NCBI RefSeq assembly: GCF_020085105.1
Contig: NC_058042.1
Coordinates: 21,356,001 to 21,420,000, forward strand
Length of the DNA stretch: 64,000 bases
Reading direction: 5' to 3'
Source: Siniperca chuatsi
Lineage: Eukaryota; Chordata; Actinopteri; Centrarchiformes; Sinipercidae
A program made the position numbers and the translations under genes. The notes beneath the pieces were generated by a model that worked only from the letters and a program-made list of their open reading frames with translations, was not told the origin of the DNA and ran no database searches. Positions 11,201 through 24,751 of the stretch are shown in pieces. The first letter of the stretch is position 1. Each line of letters opens with the position of its first letter.

Positions 11201-14200
11201 TTGGTCTACACATAAAATCAATCACCTTGCTGTATAATGTCCTGCCTCAACAGCCTGTTTCAACAGGAATCATATCACATAAAATCTGAAGACTCACATT
11301 GTTGACTCATCTTTATTTCTTTGTGTTTTGTCCGTAGTGCGGCTGCTAAGAAGGCGTCCTGCTCGCACCCCGAGGCCTCGGGAGACAAAGGTGGGGAAGG
11401 ACAGAAGGAGAAGGGGCTAAATGGAGAGGTGGAGGAGGAGAGCAATGGGAAGGTGAAGGGAGGTGAAGGAGCGGCATGCGGGTCTAAGCTGCGAGCCTGT
11501 CGGAGAACAGGAGGAAGTGAAGGCATCGGTGCAGGTACGGAACATAAATATTAAAATGAGTATCCTTTTATGTAAAAATAGATAAAATCATCGTCCCATC
11601 AGCCTTTCAAATACTGAACATTTATCTTGGATTTATTTTCTACCGTTGCATTAAAAAAGAAACGTCTGCTTATTTTCGCGCTCTATTCCTCTTGACTAAA
11701 CACCTCACGTTGCCCTCGTTTCTCCTCTACAGCGGCTGACTGTGGAGGGTCCGGAAGCTCCAATGGAGAAGAAAAGGCTGGTAAGGCAGAGGGAGATGCA
11801 GGACCCTCCTGCTCCTCTTTGTCCTCCAAGGCTGCAGGAGATAACAAGTCCAGGTTCTTTGACGACAGCGAGGAGTCTGAGGAGGGAGAAGAGGAGGAGG
11901 GCAGCGATGAAGAGGTCAGAGTGGGAGACCAGAATAAACCATCCTATTTGGCTGTGAAAGCGCACTCTCTCTGACTTTGAAAGGCATTGTGATTGTAGCA
12001 TTGTAACTGTGTGTTTATTTTATTTTATTTACTATTAGGATGGCAGCGAAGAGGAAGAGGGTGACAGCAGTGAGTTGGAAGAAGAGGAGGACACAGAGGA
12101 GGGAGAGGAAGACTCTGAGGATGAAGAAGAGGAGGAAATGTGTCTTCCTGGAATGGACGGCAAGGAGGAGGTGACTGATTTGTAGAAGAATAATGTAATC
12201 ATTGAGAGTGACCTCATCAACTTAAGAGTGAGAACAACAATGCAGTTTTTCTGGAGTTAATGTACTGATAAATCAATACAAGACATTGGCATTGATCACA
12301 CTGAGTTATCAAAATATTAGGACCTTCTTTCCACCCATGACTTGTACCACTTTTTAAGAGTCATGTCATAAAGTGTTTTCATATGCAAATGTTCATTGGT
12401 GAAATTAGTCATATTGGAAGCATTGTATGCAACACTTTCCAACTCAACTAACAGCCTGCAGTATGTTGGATAGCCACATTGCAATAGAAGCCAAATTTAA
12501 TGATTTGTAATGACTTGACATTTACTGTGTAAATGGAAGAAGTTATAGTGGCCGCTTTTTTAAATTCTTCTGTCTGCATAAAAATGTCTGAAAGCTTTTA
12601 AGTTGTTTTATTTCAGTCATAGGGTGAAATAGATTGGAATTTCACAAAGGATTCAGATTGTTTGTCTTTTATGGAAAGAGGGGTTGGTCTTTTTAATGTT
12701 GGTGTAAAACGTCATGGAGGTTTTAACAGTGTGTCAATCTCCCATGTTCATGTATTTGCAGCCGGGCTCAGACAGCGGCACCACAGCTGTCGTGGCTCTG
12801 ATCCGAGGAAAACAGCTGATCGTGGCCAACGCTGGAGACTCTCGCTGCGTGGTGTCTGAGCGCGGTAGGTCCAAACCATTTGGTGTGTGTGTTTTAAATT
12901 GTAAAGTAATTGTGTGTAAAATCAAAGTTTCTATCAATTAAACTTGGGGACCTCAGCCACATGTCTATCACCTCCCCATTCCAAGTATATCGTCGTATGT
13001 TGTTACCTCCTTAGCTTTAGCTTATGAGCAATTAGTATGCTGGTACACAAAGCTCATATACTGACTATATTAAACAGGCTGGTTATAATATTACATCATG
13101 TCATAAAAAAGATGCAAGATGTTACAGTATTGCACCTGAGCCACCTGGGAGTGCATAGTGTGAAAAAGCTTGAACACCCCTATATTATAATATACTATAT
13201 TATATCTAAACAAATGATAAATGTAGATGATTTTGAGGTGCTAACTCCAATGGCAGGAATATTTCAAGGCTGTGTTTTGTTTTTCTTTTTTTGTCTCTTA
13301 GAAACAGGAATCTGATTAAATGTTGGCATTGTTCAGTTGAAGAGGTTTTATCTTGGCTGTCGGATTCTTTTTTTTTTTTTCAAAAATACCCAGTTTTCTT
13401 TCCACAGTTGGGTGATTTAGTCATGTTACTGGGCAACAGCCAATCAAAGTGTTTGCCTCTTGCATGGTTGCCCCTGAAATGCATAGTGGCAGATCTTTTA
13501 ATAAAAGGCTTTGCAGTAATCGTGTATGAAATGTAAGAGCTCCGTTCTTGTGTTTGCTGTAGGCAAAGCTGTCGACATGTCGTACGACCACAAGCCAGAG
13601 GACGAGGTGGAACTGGCTCGCATCAAAAACGCTGGAGGGAAAGTGACCATGGATGGACGGGTCAACGGTGGACTGAACCTCTCCAGAGCTATTGGTATGG
13701 CCGACTTTGTGAGATGACCACATCTGTAAGCAGAATGAGTTTGTCTTGACAAACTGTTAATATGGATTTTGACTCTCAGGTGACCACTTCTATAAGAGGA
13801 ACAAGGTTCTGCCTCCAGAGGAGCAAATGATTTCTGCGATGCCAGACGTCAAAGTTCTGACACTTAACGAGGACCACGACTTCATGGTCATTGCCTGCGA
13901 CGGTATCTGGTGAGTTTGAGTGGTCATTGGCCCATTTGTCCCAGTAACTGATTATTCATTAGAATTCATTATTTCTTTGTGCACCTGTAGATTTAAATAT
14001 GAAAGAATGGACGTTTTCATATCCCAGTTGCCGTGTTAATGCACGTGAGGTTGTCTTTCCTTTTGGTTCGTCATTTACCCGTTGATAAGCCATGTTTCCA
14101 TATGTGTTGTGTGCAGGAATGTATTAAGCAGTCAGGAGGTTGTGGACTTCATCAGTGAGAGGATCAAACCAGACCAGAGTGGCAAAGTCAGACCCCTCTC

Positions 14201-15067
14201 ATCCATAGTGGAAGAGGTGAGCGAGAGCTCCTGTTACACACTAAATACTTGTACATAAATCAGTAGGTCAGAGTTTCCGTAACCACGTCAAGAGCTTGGG
14301 AATCACAATCACATGTCAGACATTAAAACAACTGGATAAATGTCAGTTTTCTTCAGTGTAGTAAAAAAATATATCTTTAAACTTTTTTCAAACTAAACTG
14401 TAATGAACACTAAAAGCTGTTGAAAAATGTTATTAATTAATAAGGTTGGTTCTTATATCGGGACTTGAAGAAGCTCGGGAGTGAGATTAGCGGATTGGAA
14501 AATATGGTTTAGGTGTAATTTATGGTCGCAATCGCAGTCCGTCCTCTGTCCGTCTCTCTGCTCTGTGTTTGACCGAGGGCGGGCCTGAGCTCCACCACAC
14601 ACACACGCACGCACACAGAGCGCGAAGCAGAGCAGAGAGACCGTAGTAGATTTTACTTGTTGATGACAACTATGCCCGTTACTGTAAGTGCGATAAAACC
14701 TTCCCGAGTAAAATGCCAATAAGAGTAATTTCTTAAAACACCAACAAGCATAACAAGCATACGCTATCTAGCTTGTAGCCTTAGTTGACTCTAAAACATT
14801 GTGAATAAATAAGAATAAATACATTCATGCATCTTTAATTTCAACTCCCATATGTCCTCCTGACAGCTACTGGACCACTGTCTGGCCCCCGACACATCTG
14901 GAGATGGGACAGGATGTGACAACATGACCTGCGTCATTATCACCCTGCGGCCACACCCGTCCCCTGCTCAGTCAGACGACACAAAGAAGAGGAAGCACCA
15001 GGAGGAGGCAGAAGGGACCGAGCTGGAGGAGAACGGCAACGACAGCAAAAAGGCTAAAAGTGACTAA
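8259..15067 (+). CDS. ppm1g: Protein phosphatase 1G (PP2C gamma), Mg2+/Mn2+-dependent
   Basis: Nuclear PP2C-family Ser/Thr phosphatase, known in mammals to act in pre-mRNA splicing, histone exchange and the DNA-damage response. Thirteen coding exons: 8259-8369, 9109-9178, 9513-9598, 9807-9936, 10882-10993, 11338-11534, 11733-11914, 12039-12170, 12762-12864, 13563-13694, 13780-13909, 14117-14216 and 14867-15067. They join in frame to 561 residues; human has 546. The N-terminal MGAYLSQP carries the usual N-myristoylation-like glycine. Metal-site motifs are present: RVSMEDAHN, YDGHGG (56-61), DSGTT (344-348), ACDGIW (457-462) and CDNMT (512-516). As in all PPM1G proteins, a long acidic insertion (about residues 175-340, ending LPGMDGKEE) splits the catalytic domain. 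The tail is Lys-rich (TKKRKHQ, SKKAKSD), a probable nuclear signal. Intron 4 carries a hAT-type MITE. Confidence 0.96.
10080..10698. mobile_element. hAT-type MITE with 8-bp target duplication (ppm1g intron 4)
   Basis: The 619-bp element starts TAGGGGTGTAA and ends TTACACCCCTA, terminal inverted repeats of 11 bases. It is flanked on both sides by the perfect 8-bp direct repeat ATAATTAT (10072-10079 and 10699-10706). Subterminal words GTTCGGTATG and CATACCGAAC are also inverted. An 8-bp duplication and YAGGGG-type ends are the signature of the hAT superfamily. No transposase frame is present, so it is non-autonomous. Confidence 0.85.
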
Positions 15068-17340
15068 AGGCAAAGAGACACTGTCCCAGAGGAAGCAGCA
15101 GGTCCCAGGCTACCCCAGATACACCAGAGACACATTCTGTTCAAAATTAAACCCTGACCTCACAAACATCAATTCACCCTAAAACAGAAATTACAAATAT
15201 TATACAGATGCTCAAAGTTCGGCTGAACTAAGATCATCAGTATAGTTTTTTTTTTTGATTGAGTTTGAGTTGAGTTTCTGTTTGAGGTGGATTCTCACTT
15301 CAACACCCCTCCAGTTGTTTCTTTTGTTCGCTCTCGTTTGAAAGAAGCTGGACATGCTTTTACTTGTTAAATTCAGAAGAGGCAAACTTGCCACTTCCTG
15401 GCATGCTGAATAGCGCATAATTTTCCACGTATTTGTAACTAGAAAGAAGATGCAGGACGAACCAGTCTACAGAGATTAGTGTGTATTTCTAAACATTTTA
15501 GAGAGGTCTCACCATCTCTGCAGACTCTGTTATAAATATGTAAGACTTTTCCACACAGTTTGTTCTAGTGGAAGTTTGAGGATAAGTATTGTAGTGACCT
15601 GTGTCTGATTGCTGTTCATGACATTGCTGAAATGACACATGCATTTCGATTGCGGTTTAGCAGTATGAAATATGCGTTACTTTTCTAATATGAAACTGCA
15701 CAATGCTCTGTGTGTTGGGCCCAAATTACAAAGCAGTCATTGTATCTCAACAAAGTGCCATAAAAACCATGAATAGCTTCAGATAGAGGCATTGTGTAAA
15801 GGTAGCAGTAGAAAAACTGAGCGAATGAGAGGATGTTGGTGTCCTTGGTAGCCCAAATTGAAGATTCAAGATGCTGTGAGGATGCGAGTGCTAGTCTAGT
15901 GTTGCACTGAATGTGTCGGTACCCTGTTTCAGGTTCCCCTCTGATGTTGATATCCCACCCTGCGTTTGTTAAGAGGCAATTTGTGTGAGTCACAGTTAGA
16001 CTCCGGCAAGAAGAACTGAAGTATTTGGGGTATTATTTCAGTTGCTCTTGTTTGCCATTATATTTTATTTTTCTCATTAGCACCCATTCACAAGGGAGGA
16101 TATTTTTTTCAGTCTTGCTGGTCGCATAACATCCCATTCATCAACAATACATCACCATCATCCTGCCTTTTTTTTCATTCCTGCTTCGAGTCTTGTCTTG
16201 ATCAAAATCTGTAAATTTCCATACAGAGAAAAGATGCCAGGTTTTTGGGAGCTAGTGTACTTTTCATCTGTAAGATCTGATAGCAGGGAAACAGACAGAG
16301 ACATAAAAGGCGGCAAGCCTTGTTCCATGTTTCGGTTGTGAGTGAAGCCCTGGACGGCCCCTCCACTCTCTACCTTCCTCCGCCCCATTTACTCTCCCTG
16401 TCTGTCTTTCCATTGTAACACCTTTAACATCTCTAGGACCTGTTTTAAGTAAAAAGTATTTCCACTCAAATGTATATTTTTTTTCATTTCTGGTGAATCA
16501 GTTTTCTGGCAGTTTTAAAAGTAAAATCCTTTTTGTGAGCACACTCTGAAAACGCCCTGACGCTGGACCGTGGAGAGGATGCACAAAGTTATTTTTTGAA
16601 TGGAAATACAATTTGAAGTTCAGAGCACCAAGACAGTATAACTGTTTTAGAAGATCTTTTTTCTTTATTTGCAGAAGCCTCATTTAAACCATATTGTGTG
16701 ACTTAAGTTTGTTTCTAGTGTACTATCTCGTCACCATGCCCTTTTTTCTGTACATAGTTTTTTCAATACTTGTATTTGAAGAAAAAGAAAATGCTTTTTC
16801 TTTGTAATTGTGAGTCAATGTGACATTTTTGGTGCATAATCTTTTGACACCAGTATGTAAGTACATACAAATACATTTTTTTAAATAATGAGACAACTGT
16901 ATTCCGGTGTGTTTCTTTAAAAACAGCTGGTGCTGCATCAGCTTTTTAATCAGAAGTTTCAGAGAAGTATTTTATTGGGAAATTCTGTTCATAGATTTGA
17001 TATCTGTTGCAGAAGCTGGATTGACAAAAACATTGTTTTCTCACTTCTCAAAGCCACAGTATGCAGCAGTTCAAAGCAAAGTTTGGATTTCTCCCCCAAA
17101 ATAGATGATGTCCGTTTTGTATTTTGGTCCAGCACAAGACATTCTCCAACTACTGAACCCCTCCAAGAACCACGCCTACCAGCCAGACTGATGGAAAATG
17201 TCGTGGTCCCCCGAGGATGGACTCTATCTATTATGAGCTTCTGTTTTATGCCATTCTCAGGCCAAAAGGGCATACATGAAATTCAGAGTGAGAGTAGACA
17301 ACCACAGGGAACATTAAGATCAGCTAAGATTAAATAATTA
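15068..17340 (+). other. ppm1g 3'UTR and downstream flank
   Basis: AT-rich, repeat-poor DNA following the stop codon, with no exon-like frame. The 3'UTR probably runs to about 16.9 kb, but no clean AATAAA was found; a weak AATACA lies near 16870 and ATTAAA near 17329. A frame at 16930-17337 shows no recognisable domain and unlikely composition. Confidence 0.4.
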
Positions 17341-19010
17341 AAATCACCTGTGTGGGTTTACCACCTGTGTGCAGGGCCTTTAAAGGGGCTATTCTCAAAA
17401 GGAAAAGGCAATACTGCAGACTGTACAGAACCTTTTCAGTATTTTTACATAAAACCCTTTTATAGTTGTTTTTTTTACCATACATGTAGGCCTATACTAT
17501 GTGCATATGCACAGAAAGAGGTATTTAAAAGCTGTAGTACTTGTAACTTAACTTCCAGGATATCCATGTATACCCTTCCACATATACAGGTTGGGTTTAA
17601 CACAGCTACACACATACACATCTATATTCACTGCATACCCACATGTATACAACCTACATATCTGTGAATAGGCCTATTTCTACTTCAATCCTATTACAAT
17701 CTGTCAGCAAATTTCATGTTTAACTTTCTTACATGCCCATCTCACACTCTATTAAAATGTAACTATATACATTAGAACCAAGAGAGCTTACATTTCTATT
17801 ATTCCCATCAAGAGGACGAAAGGAGCATGAAACGTCAGCGAAGTCATCAGGGCCGGGCGCTGGTATAAAGTCTGTTGTTTAGGACCACAACCGCTTGGGG
17901 GGGCCACCAAACGTGTGACCTTCTGTGCTGCTTTTGTTTTTATTTTTTATTAACATCATAATATACAAACATTCAGGTAGAGAACAACAGCACATACAAA
18001 TCAAATTTAAATGACATACATTTAAAGAACATAAAATGAAAATATTAACTCTGTTTGTTGCATACACTCCTCACACTTTGTAAGATCGATACTTTTGTAT
18101 TGATCTTGCAAATTATTTTGATGAACCGACTCAGAGTAAAGTTAGACAAAGGGCTCCTAAAAAATTTAGTAGTGGCGCTGAAGGAAGAAGAGAAAATTGG
18201 AGATGGAAAAAAAGAACATAGGATGTAGTATGTAGGTATGTGATGTACATCTGACAGTCGTTTTCTTGCAACATTAAAGTCGTGTTTTTGAAGGAAAGCA
18301 AATTAAACGGAACATAGCAACAGTTAATTTTAACCTGGCAAGCTGGCTAGGAATAAAAAATGCATTATAACATTTATATGCTGATGCATCTGAAATGTTT
18401 TTCATTAGAACATGCTTGATTTCTTCCTATTTGCTTTCTAGTTATGTTAAATAGTATTTTTGTAGATCATATTTGGATATAGGATATATTTGGATAAATG
18501 GATCATTTGCATATTTGGATAAAATTGCACTTGTGTGTTTAATAAATAGGCCTGGAAATTACATATAACATACCTATGTAAAGTCTTCCAAACTATATTT
18601 AAAAAACAATAATAATGTAATGTATAATATTTTCAGGAGCGTTATTGAAATTTTTTTGGAGCAACCTCCGCTGCACCAGGACAATCAACCTCGTCAACTG
18701 ACATGACTGCTGCTAGGGCATCTACGCCCTCCTCTGACGAGACTGCAGCTGCAGATACTTTGCAATTGTTAAGAGTTTCTTAACTTCTCAAATTTCAATA
18801 TATTTTAATAAATGTTATTTTCAATTAAAGTTAGAGATTTGTTGATAATTCATTTGTCCATCTCTATTGTGTGTGTTTAATCAGTTATGAGCAGTGTGTG
18901 TGATTTGGTGGTTGTGCTGGGAGTGTTTTAGGGCCACAAACAAAATCTTGTTGAGGGCCACCAAAATCCCAGGGAGGGAGTCATACAAAGTCTGCTCGCA
19001 TTGGGGTTAT
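17341..19010. other. Intergenic DNA with unclassified repeat remnants
   Basis: No gene seen. The word GGCCACCAAA occurs both near 17.9 kb and near 18.96 kb, which may mark a decayed element. A stretch at 18651-18783 reads without stops as a Ser/Thr/Ala-rich peptide on the plus strand. It resembles the low-complexity linkers in some hAT-derived proteins, but this is too weak to call. Confidence 0.35.
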
Positions 19011-19249
19011 AAATTTGATCCATTTATTTGGTAGAATTGGATCTTCAAAGAATAAGCTTCAACTTCTTCTCCATTTTAAATATTTCCAAAATTATTCCAT
19101 ACCAATTGTAGCACGTCTGTTGCCACTATGGGATCCCCCCAGCACAAACACAAACGCACTCTCCCACCTCTACCCTCTGCAGCTGACAGCTAAACATGCC
19201 CACCTCCATACCAGTCTTCTGGATTTAACCACTTTCTAGTGATTGATTT

Positions 19250-20370
19250 TTTACTTGCTGTCAAAAGGGCCTGCAGCAGCAGCTTTGTATCCCTCCTCTG
19301 TTTCAAAAAGAAAACGTGGCCCAGATAAAGAGTCTCCAACTTCAGGGGTATTTGACTCTTGAATACCATGCTTAATGTTTTGTGAATGACATTGGAATAT
19401 AAACTCAGTTCCCAGAGTATATGGAAATGATTTGACTATGTCGAGCCACATTGTTTCTAACACATCAAACCCATATTCTTGTATTTTTCCTGGTGTGGGG
19501 TCTTAAAATATCTTATAATATTTTTCCAGCATTGTTGTCTCAAGTCCATAGAGTTAGTTGAGGACCACTGAAAACTGCAAATTTCCCCCCAAGCCTCCTC
19601 AGAAAACCCTATTCCTGCTTCTTTTTCCCACTTTTCTTTAATGTACACGGTGTTTTAATTTTTAGCATAAAGGAGAGCCTTGCACAATCTAGAGATTAAC
19701 TTAATTTGGAATTGAACTGAAGGCTGATTTCAGGATTTTATAAAACTCTGATTCTGCTGTTGATAAGTCTGTAGGTCTGCATTTCTAATTGACATAATGT
19801 CAAACTTGGAGGTATCTGAAAAAGTCATTCTGCTCTAGGTCATGTTTGTATCTCACCTTTGTGTGAAAATGAGAGATAGGTTGTAAGTCCTTTCCTTATC
19901 CAGCATTCAAATGCTGGATAATAATCTGTATTGTAGGCACACCATCTGAAAAGTTTTAACATTTTGTGGATTCCACATGACTTAACCATGTTTTTTTTAT
20001 CTCTTACTATTGGGCTGCAAGTCCTCTATCAGCAATTGTGGCCTGTAGAGGAAAATTAAAAGTCATTCAAAATTCTAATTCCTTTAATTTGGCCTTGTAC
20101 TCCAATTTGCACCAATATAACAAAGGTGTTAGAAATAGTTTCTTAGACGAGGAAGTGCCATTCCTCCTCTTTCTTTCCCTATTGTAAGATATTAAATCGG
20201 ATTCTTGGTTTCTTTCCTTGCCAGATGAACGGAGAAATCAATTTTTCCCATTCCCTAAATTGATGGTCATTTACCTCTACTGGTAGAGTCCGAAAATGTA
20301 CCGTAGTCTAGGGAGAATGTTCATTTTGACTGCACTTATTTGAAAAAATCCCCAAAACTACAGCATTAAT
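19250..20370 (-). mobile_element. Degraded L1-type LINE, ORF2 C-terminal half
   Basis: Reading the minus strand from 20.37 kb down, one sees KMNILPRLRYIF, then FREWEKLISPFIWQGKKPRI, which is the conserved region just after the reverse-transcriptase palm in L1-clade ORF2. Further down come EKWEKEAGIGFSEEAWGEIC and WKNIIRYFKTPHQEKYKNMG from the C-terminal domain. Several frame changes and stops interrupt it. It is a dead, 5'-truncated fragment with no ORF1 or endonuclease. Confidence 0.75.
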
Positions 20371-20439
20371 CACTTGTTACCAGTTTTAAGGCTGCATAGT
20401 GCCTTAACCAAAAGAAGTATAATAAAGCTAGCAGCTCTG

Positions 20440-20815
20440 TGAGGCTGTACTTAGGCACAGCTGTGCTTTAAGCTAACTGCTAACATCAGCATGCAAATAT
20501 GCTCACTATGACAAAGCTAACATGCTAATGTTTAGCAGGTAATGTTTAAGCATGTTCACCATCTTAGTTTAGCATGCATTTGGTAATTAGCACTAAACAC
20601 AAAGTACAGCTAAAGCTGATGGGAATGTCATAAAGTATTGGACAAATTACACATTTTGACCTGATGACGGCGCTAGATGAAAAGTCAAGGGGATCACCAA
20701 AGATGTTGCAATTCATTCTGAGAGGTCAATAAAGTTCTGTACCAATGTCAGTCCATCCAATAGTCCTCAAAACGTTTCACTTAAAGCCACAATTGTCAAC
20801 CTCATGGTGGAGCTT
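20440..20815. repeat. Abundant teleost dispersed repeat, copy 1
   Basis: The words GCTAACATGCTAATG, TGATGGGAATGTCAT, TTTTGACCTGATGACGGCGC, AAGTCAAGGGGATCACCAAAG and TCAACCTCATGGTGG belong to one of the commonest repeats in percomorph genomes. A second copy with the same word order lies at 27.13-27.54 kb. It has no coding capacity and unclear ends. Confidence 0.7.
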
Positions 20816-22062
20816 TGCTGCACACGCAAATGCTTCACTTTTTTGTTTGAAATGAGCAGAGTGCTGCCTACAGAGCAGCGTGGACAAACTCTACTGATGT
20901 TCTTTGTACGACAGTTTATGTACAGACGTTCCTGCAGATGGCAGCAAAGATATTTGGACCAGTTATGCTGATGGTTAGATATTTTATGATCCCTTAAAGC
21001 AGGGAGCGGTAACCATGTGCCATGAAGGGCAAAGAGTCTGGAGGGTTTCATCCCAACCAGAGAGTAAAGCTACTGACTCACACACGCCATCAGTCAACGA
21101 GGACACACTGAACAGTAGCCTCATTTGAATCAAATGAAAACCTGAAGACTGTTTGCCCTCCACGGCACATGATCACAGTCCTTCTCATGAAGACTCACTC
21201 GGTATGTTATTCTTTAAATCTCCATAGACACAGCAAAGCAAAAAAGGACAGGCTTTAGTTCCCATCAGCCTCGGGGCCTCTCTGTCCTGCCCTGCCATTG
21301 GCTGCTGCTCCACAGTCCTGGTGGTTGCTCTGCTCCCCGAGGATAACTGTTGCTGCAGGAACAATAGAAAGCAAGAGAGGAAACACACCCTGTCCTTGGA
21401 ATCTAAAAATGTCAGCGCACACACACCAGAATACACACATTTTCTCTGTGTCTTTAACAGGAAGGATGTTTTTTTGTTCTTGTCTGTAGATTAGCGGCTT
21501 CAGTGGTGCGTGTGGATACAGTGAGTGCGTGCAAACTGTGTTAGTCTGGGTGCTGATAGAGACAGAAATACAGGCCAAGACACACTTGGGTTTGTGTCTG
21601 TATCTGCATGAACGTGACTATTTTGTCCTTGGATGTATAATGTATATGATTAAAACTACTCTGCTCTGTTCTTGGCTAGACTACTATCCCAAAAATAATA
21701 AGCATGACTCCCTCTTCACCACTCAATGAGCACATGAATCATAACTGCAAGGCCTTCTTTTAGCTGTTGGAAATCAGCTGTTACCTTTAGGATTTTGATT
21801 TCTATAAAGGTTTTCTTGAAAGACATGTTTGGCTCAAATACTAAGGCAACTGTAAGTAGTTGTTTGAAGCTGATCTTTCACTGCAGTAACTACAAAAAAT
21901 GCTTCTTAAATGCTACTACTGTGGAGCTCAATGGCGGCCTTGTCCAGCTGTGTGTGTGTTGGGGGAGTTGCTTCTGTCTCCAGACTCTTAAACTTGACTG
22001 ATGGCTGTGGAAGAGAACCACAGGAGTCCAACTAGATCTGGCCTGAAATTGTACATATTGAA

Positions 22063-22064
<2 letters not shown>

Positions 22065-22102
<38 letters not shown>
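22065..22102. repeat. (GT)19 microsatellite
   Basis: Uninterrupted GT run of 38 bases. Confidence 0.95.
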
Positions 22103-22103
<1 letters not shown>

Positions 22104-22494
22104 GTCTAGCCAACAGGTCTTATATAGAAAGCTGGACCACAATAGCAGGTTGTAGTCACACACTGAAAGTATTCATTAAGATCTTTTTCGATCTCCTGCT
22201 CTCGCAGCTAAAACTGCATTGGCCTCGTTGCCCTCACATTGCACATAAGTTCAGCAATGTCCCAACACACACACACACATTCCAGCGGCCACTGTAGTGC
22301 AGTTTAAATACTTGCTGTGACCAATAATACTTAACTACAAGGTCTTTTTCAGAGTCACACACCTCTAATCTGCATTCCTCTTACTACTAATGTTGTATCA
22401 TTTGCAGTATAGTAGTAGTAGTTTAGTTAGTTAGCATTTAGCATGATTTCATGATGATATTCATTCATGTTATTTTTTTACGCCCCAATCCACA

Positions 22495-23170
22495 ATCACT
22501 GTCTGTACTTCTGTACTTGTGAGGACCCTCTTTAATGCAATGCATTCCCTAACCCAAACCTCAACCTTAAAGTTGCACTAATCAATATTTTTACTTAAAC
22601 AATGGGTTGCAATGTATAATGTGAAAGGTGTTGCTCCTAGTGATGAACCTACAGATAATTGACACCTGACTCTGCAGTTCCTGTAAGCTCTACCAAGCGT
22701 TATAGCGTCTTTCAGCTCATTATTTTGGTGTTCCGACCAACAACGTTACTGTTCTGGTTCACTCTCTTATAGCATTGTTTTCAGCTGCAGCAGGCAGCTG
22801 TTTTCTGCGAAAAAGCTCTTAAAACTCACTGTACACTACCTGCTCAGCACCAAACATCAAAAAGACAAAGCTAGCAACAAGCTGGTGAACAGAGTGGACT
22901 ATTTAGCAGCTTAAGAACCAGGTATTTCCCTAAAGAGCTGGTAGAGACCAAAAACAGAGCTAAAAGGAGAGTGAATATTGGACATTTCATCAGCTAGACA
23001 CAAACATGACTCCAGATGAATGCTACTGTTGTTCCATGTAAGCTGGTTGTGTAAATAAGCAACTATGTAGCTAACATGTTAGCCGTATCAATTTTATATG
23101 GTGGTATTATGTCAATGTTGTGTTTACAGATTGTTGTGCTGCCCCCAAATGGCCAAAAGATTACCCGTTA
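22495..23170. repeat. Composite of two dispersed repeats
   Basis: The left part (to about 22570) repeats the CCCTAACCCAAACCTCAACC motif of the element at 2.7 kb. From TTAAAGTTGCACTAATCAAT a second unit begins; it resembles a teleost MITE whose far end normally carries a CCCCAAATGGCCAAAA-like word, seen here near 23.14 kb. The right terminus is not intact. Recognised from sequence words, without database support. Confidence 0.4.
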
Positions 23171-23269
23171 ACCCCATATTGCTGACACACACACACAATA
23201 TAGGACGATGTCACAGTCAGCTGTTCTATTACTGGCAGGATGTACCAGCATGTCAGTTCCAGACACATC

Positions 23270-23272
<3 letters not shown>

Positions 23273-23307
<35 letters not shown>
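23273..23307. repeat. (TG)n microsatellite
   Basis: TG run of 35 bases, followed at 23.4-23.6 kb by a CT-rich pyrimidine stretch. Confidence 0.95.
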
Positions 23308-23308
<1 letters not shown>

Positions 23309-24751
23309 TTCATATGTATTCATTCATCAGCATCAAGCTAGGCAGGTTGGATAAACTGATAGTTGTAGAAAAACAGGAAAACTTCCCACATCCTTTTTTC
23401 TTTTCCTCTCTCCCCTTTCACCTCTCTTGTGCCCCTCTTCCCATTTTTCTTCTCCACCCACTCTCACTTCCTGTCACCTCTTCCCTCCACTTCCTTTCTC
23501 CTTCCCTCCCCTCTTTTACTATGAAATCCCTTCTCTTTGTCTTCTGATGTTTTCCTTATTTTCCTTTCCAATTCCTTCCTTACTGATCATTTTGTCTCAT
23601 CTGTCTCGTTCTCTCTCTTCCTGTCCTTGTGTTTCATCCTTCATAAAATTTGACCAAATTCATGCAGCTTTTACCTCTCCAACTTGATTCTAATTTTCAG
23701 CTCTCACTGTGGGAGAAGGCCCACAGAAAAATGTCCACCTTATGATTATTTTGTCAATAAGATTTATTGACACGGTGGTGCTGACACATAGAGTTCATTT
23801 GAAATATAATGTTTCAGTCATGGACCTTTGATAGGCATCAAATTCACACTATAAAAAAACATCTTTATACAAGAGCTTCAGGCTGCAACAACCAATCAAA
23901 AGAGGATCCAAATCACAAACACTTGATCAATAATTGCTAAAAACATCTTTAAATTGACATAAATAATAATGTGTCAAGATCCATAAAATACACATGAAAA
24001 TGGAAAAAGAAAATAGAAATTAAAACAAAAAACTATTAAATGGGCAATGCAAAACAGATGATTCTTATCAGTAAGTGAAGCTAAAATATGGGATAGGACG
24101 AGGCAGATCGGAAAGGGGTGTGCAATGGACAACATTTAGTTTGATGTTTTATGGTAACACACACACACACACGTCAACACCCATGCAGACACATATACTG
24201 TACATGCAAGTCTGTAAGTCTGCCGGTACAAATAGGTGTTAAATATAAACATTAAGTCAACAGCATCAGGGTTCATCAGGGCAGTGCATTCCAAGAAACA
24301 CAAACACAGACACACACACACAAGCGTGCATGCTGGAACTGATTAACACATATCAGGACATCAGTATGTACAGTAGGTAAACACACACACATGCAGGGTG
24401 CGGTCAGAGATAAGAGAGAAATGGAAACAAGCAGCTGTCTAATCAGCGGACGTACTGCTGCTCTTACATTACCGAATATTTCTTCACTCTCTCATTCTTT
24501 CATTCTCTCTCAGCCACATATTCACCTCCTTTCTGACTCTCCCTGACAACATTTCTGTGTTTATTCAGCATATTTGCATATTTCCTTTTTCTTTTTATCT
24601 CTCTTCTCCTCCTCTCCTCTTATCTCCTTTTTCTCATTCAAACAAGTGTTTTCATTTTAACAGTAAAGTAACAGTACAGTATGCATGTAAAATAGCTTTT
24701 TATGCAGAGGTAAAGTGCTGAGAAGTTATGTCGCATAAGTAACCTTTGGTT

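Noticed and set aside
16930-17337. 135-codon open frame after ppm1g
   Set aside because: No plausible ATG context, no recognisable family, and composition like translated 3' flank.
23427-23687. Pyrimidine-rich open frames rich in Ser/Pro/Leu
   Set aside because: Low-complexity CT-rich DNA, no conserved motif, no splice context.
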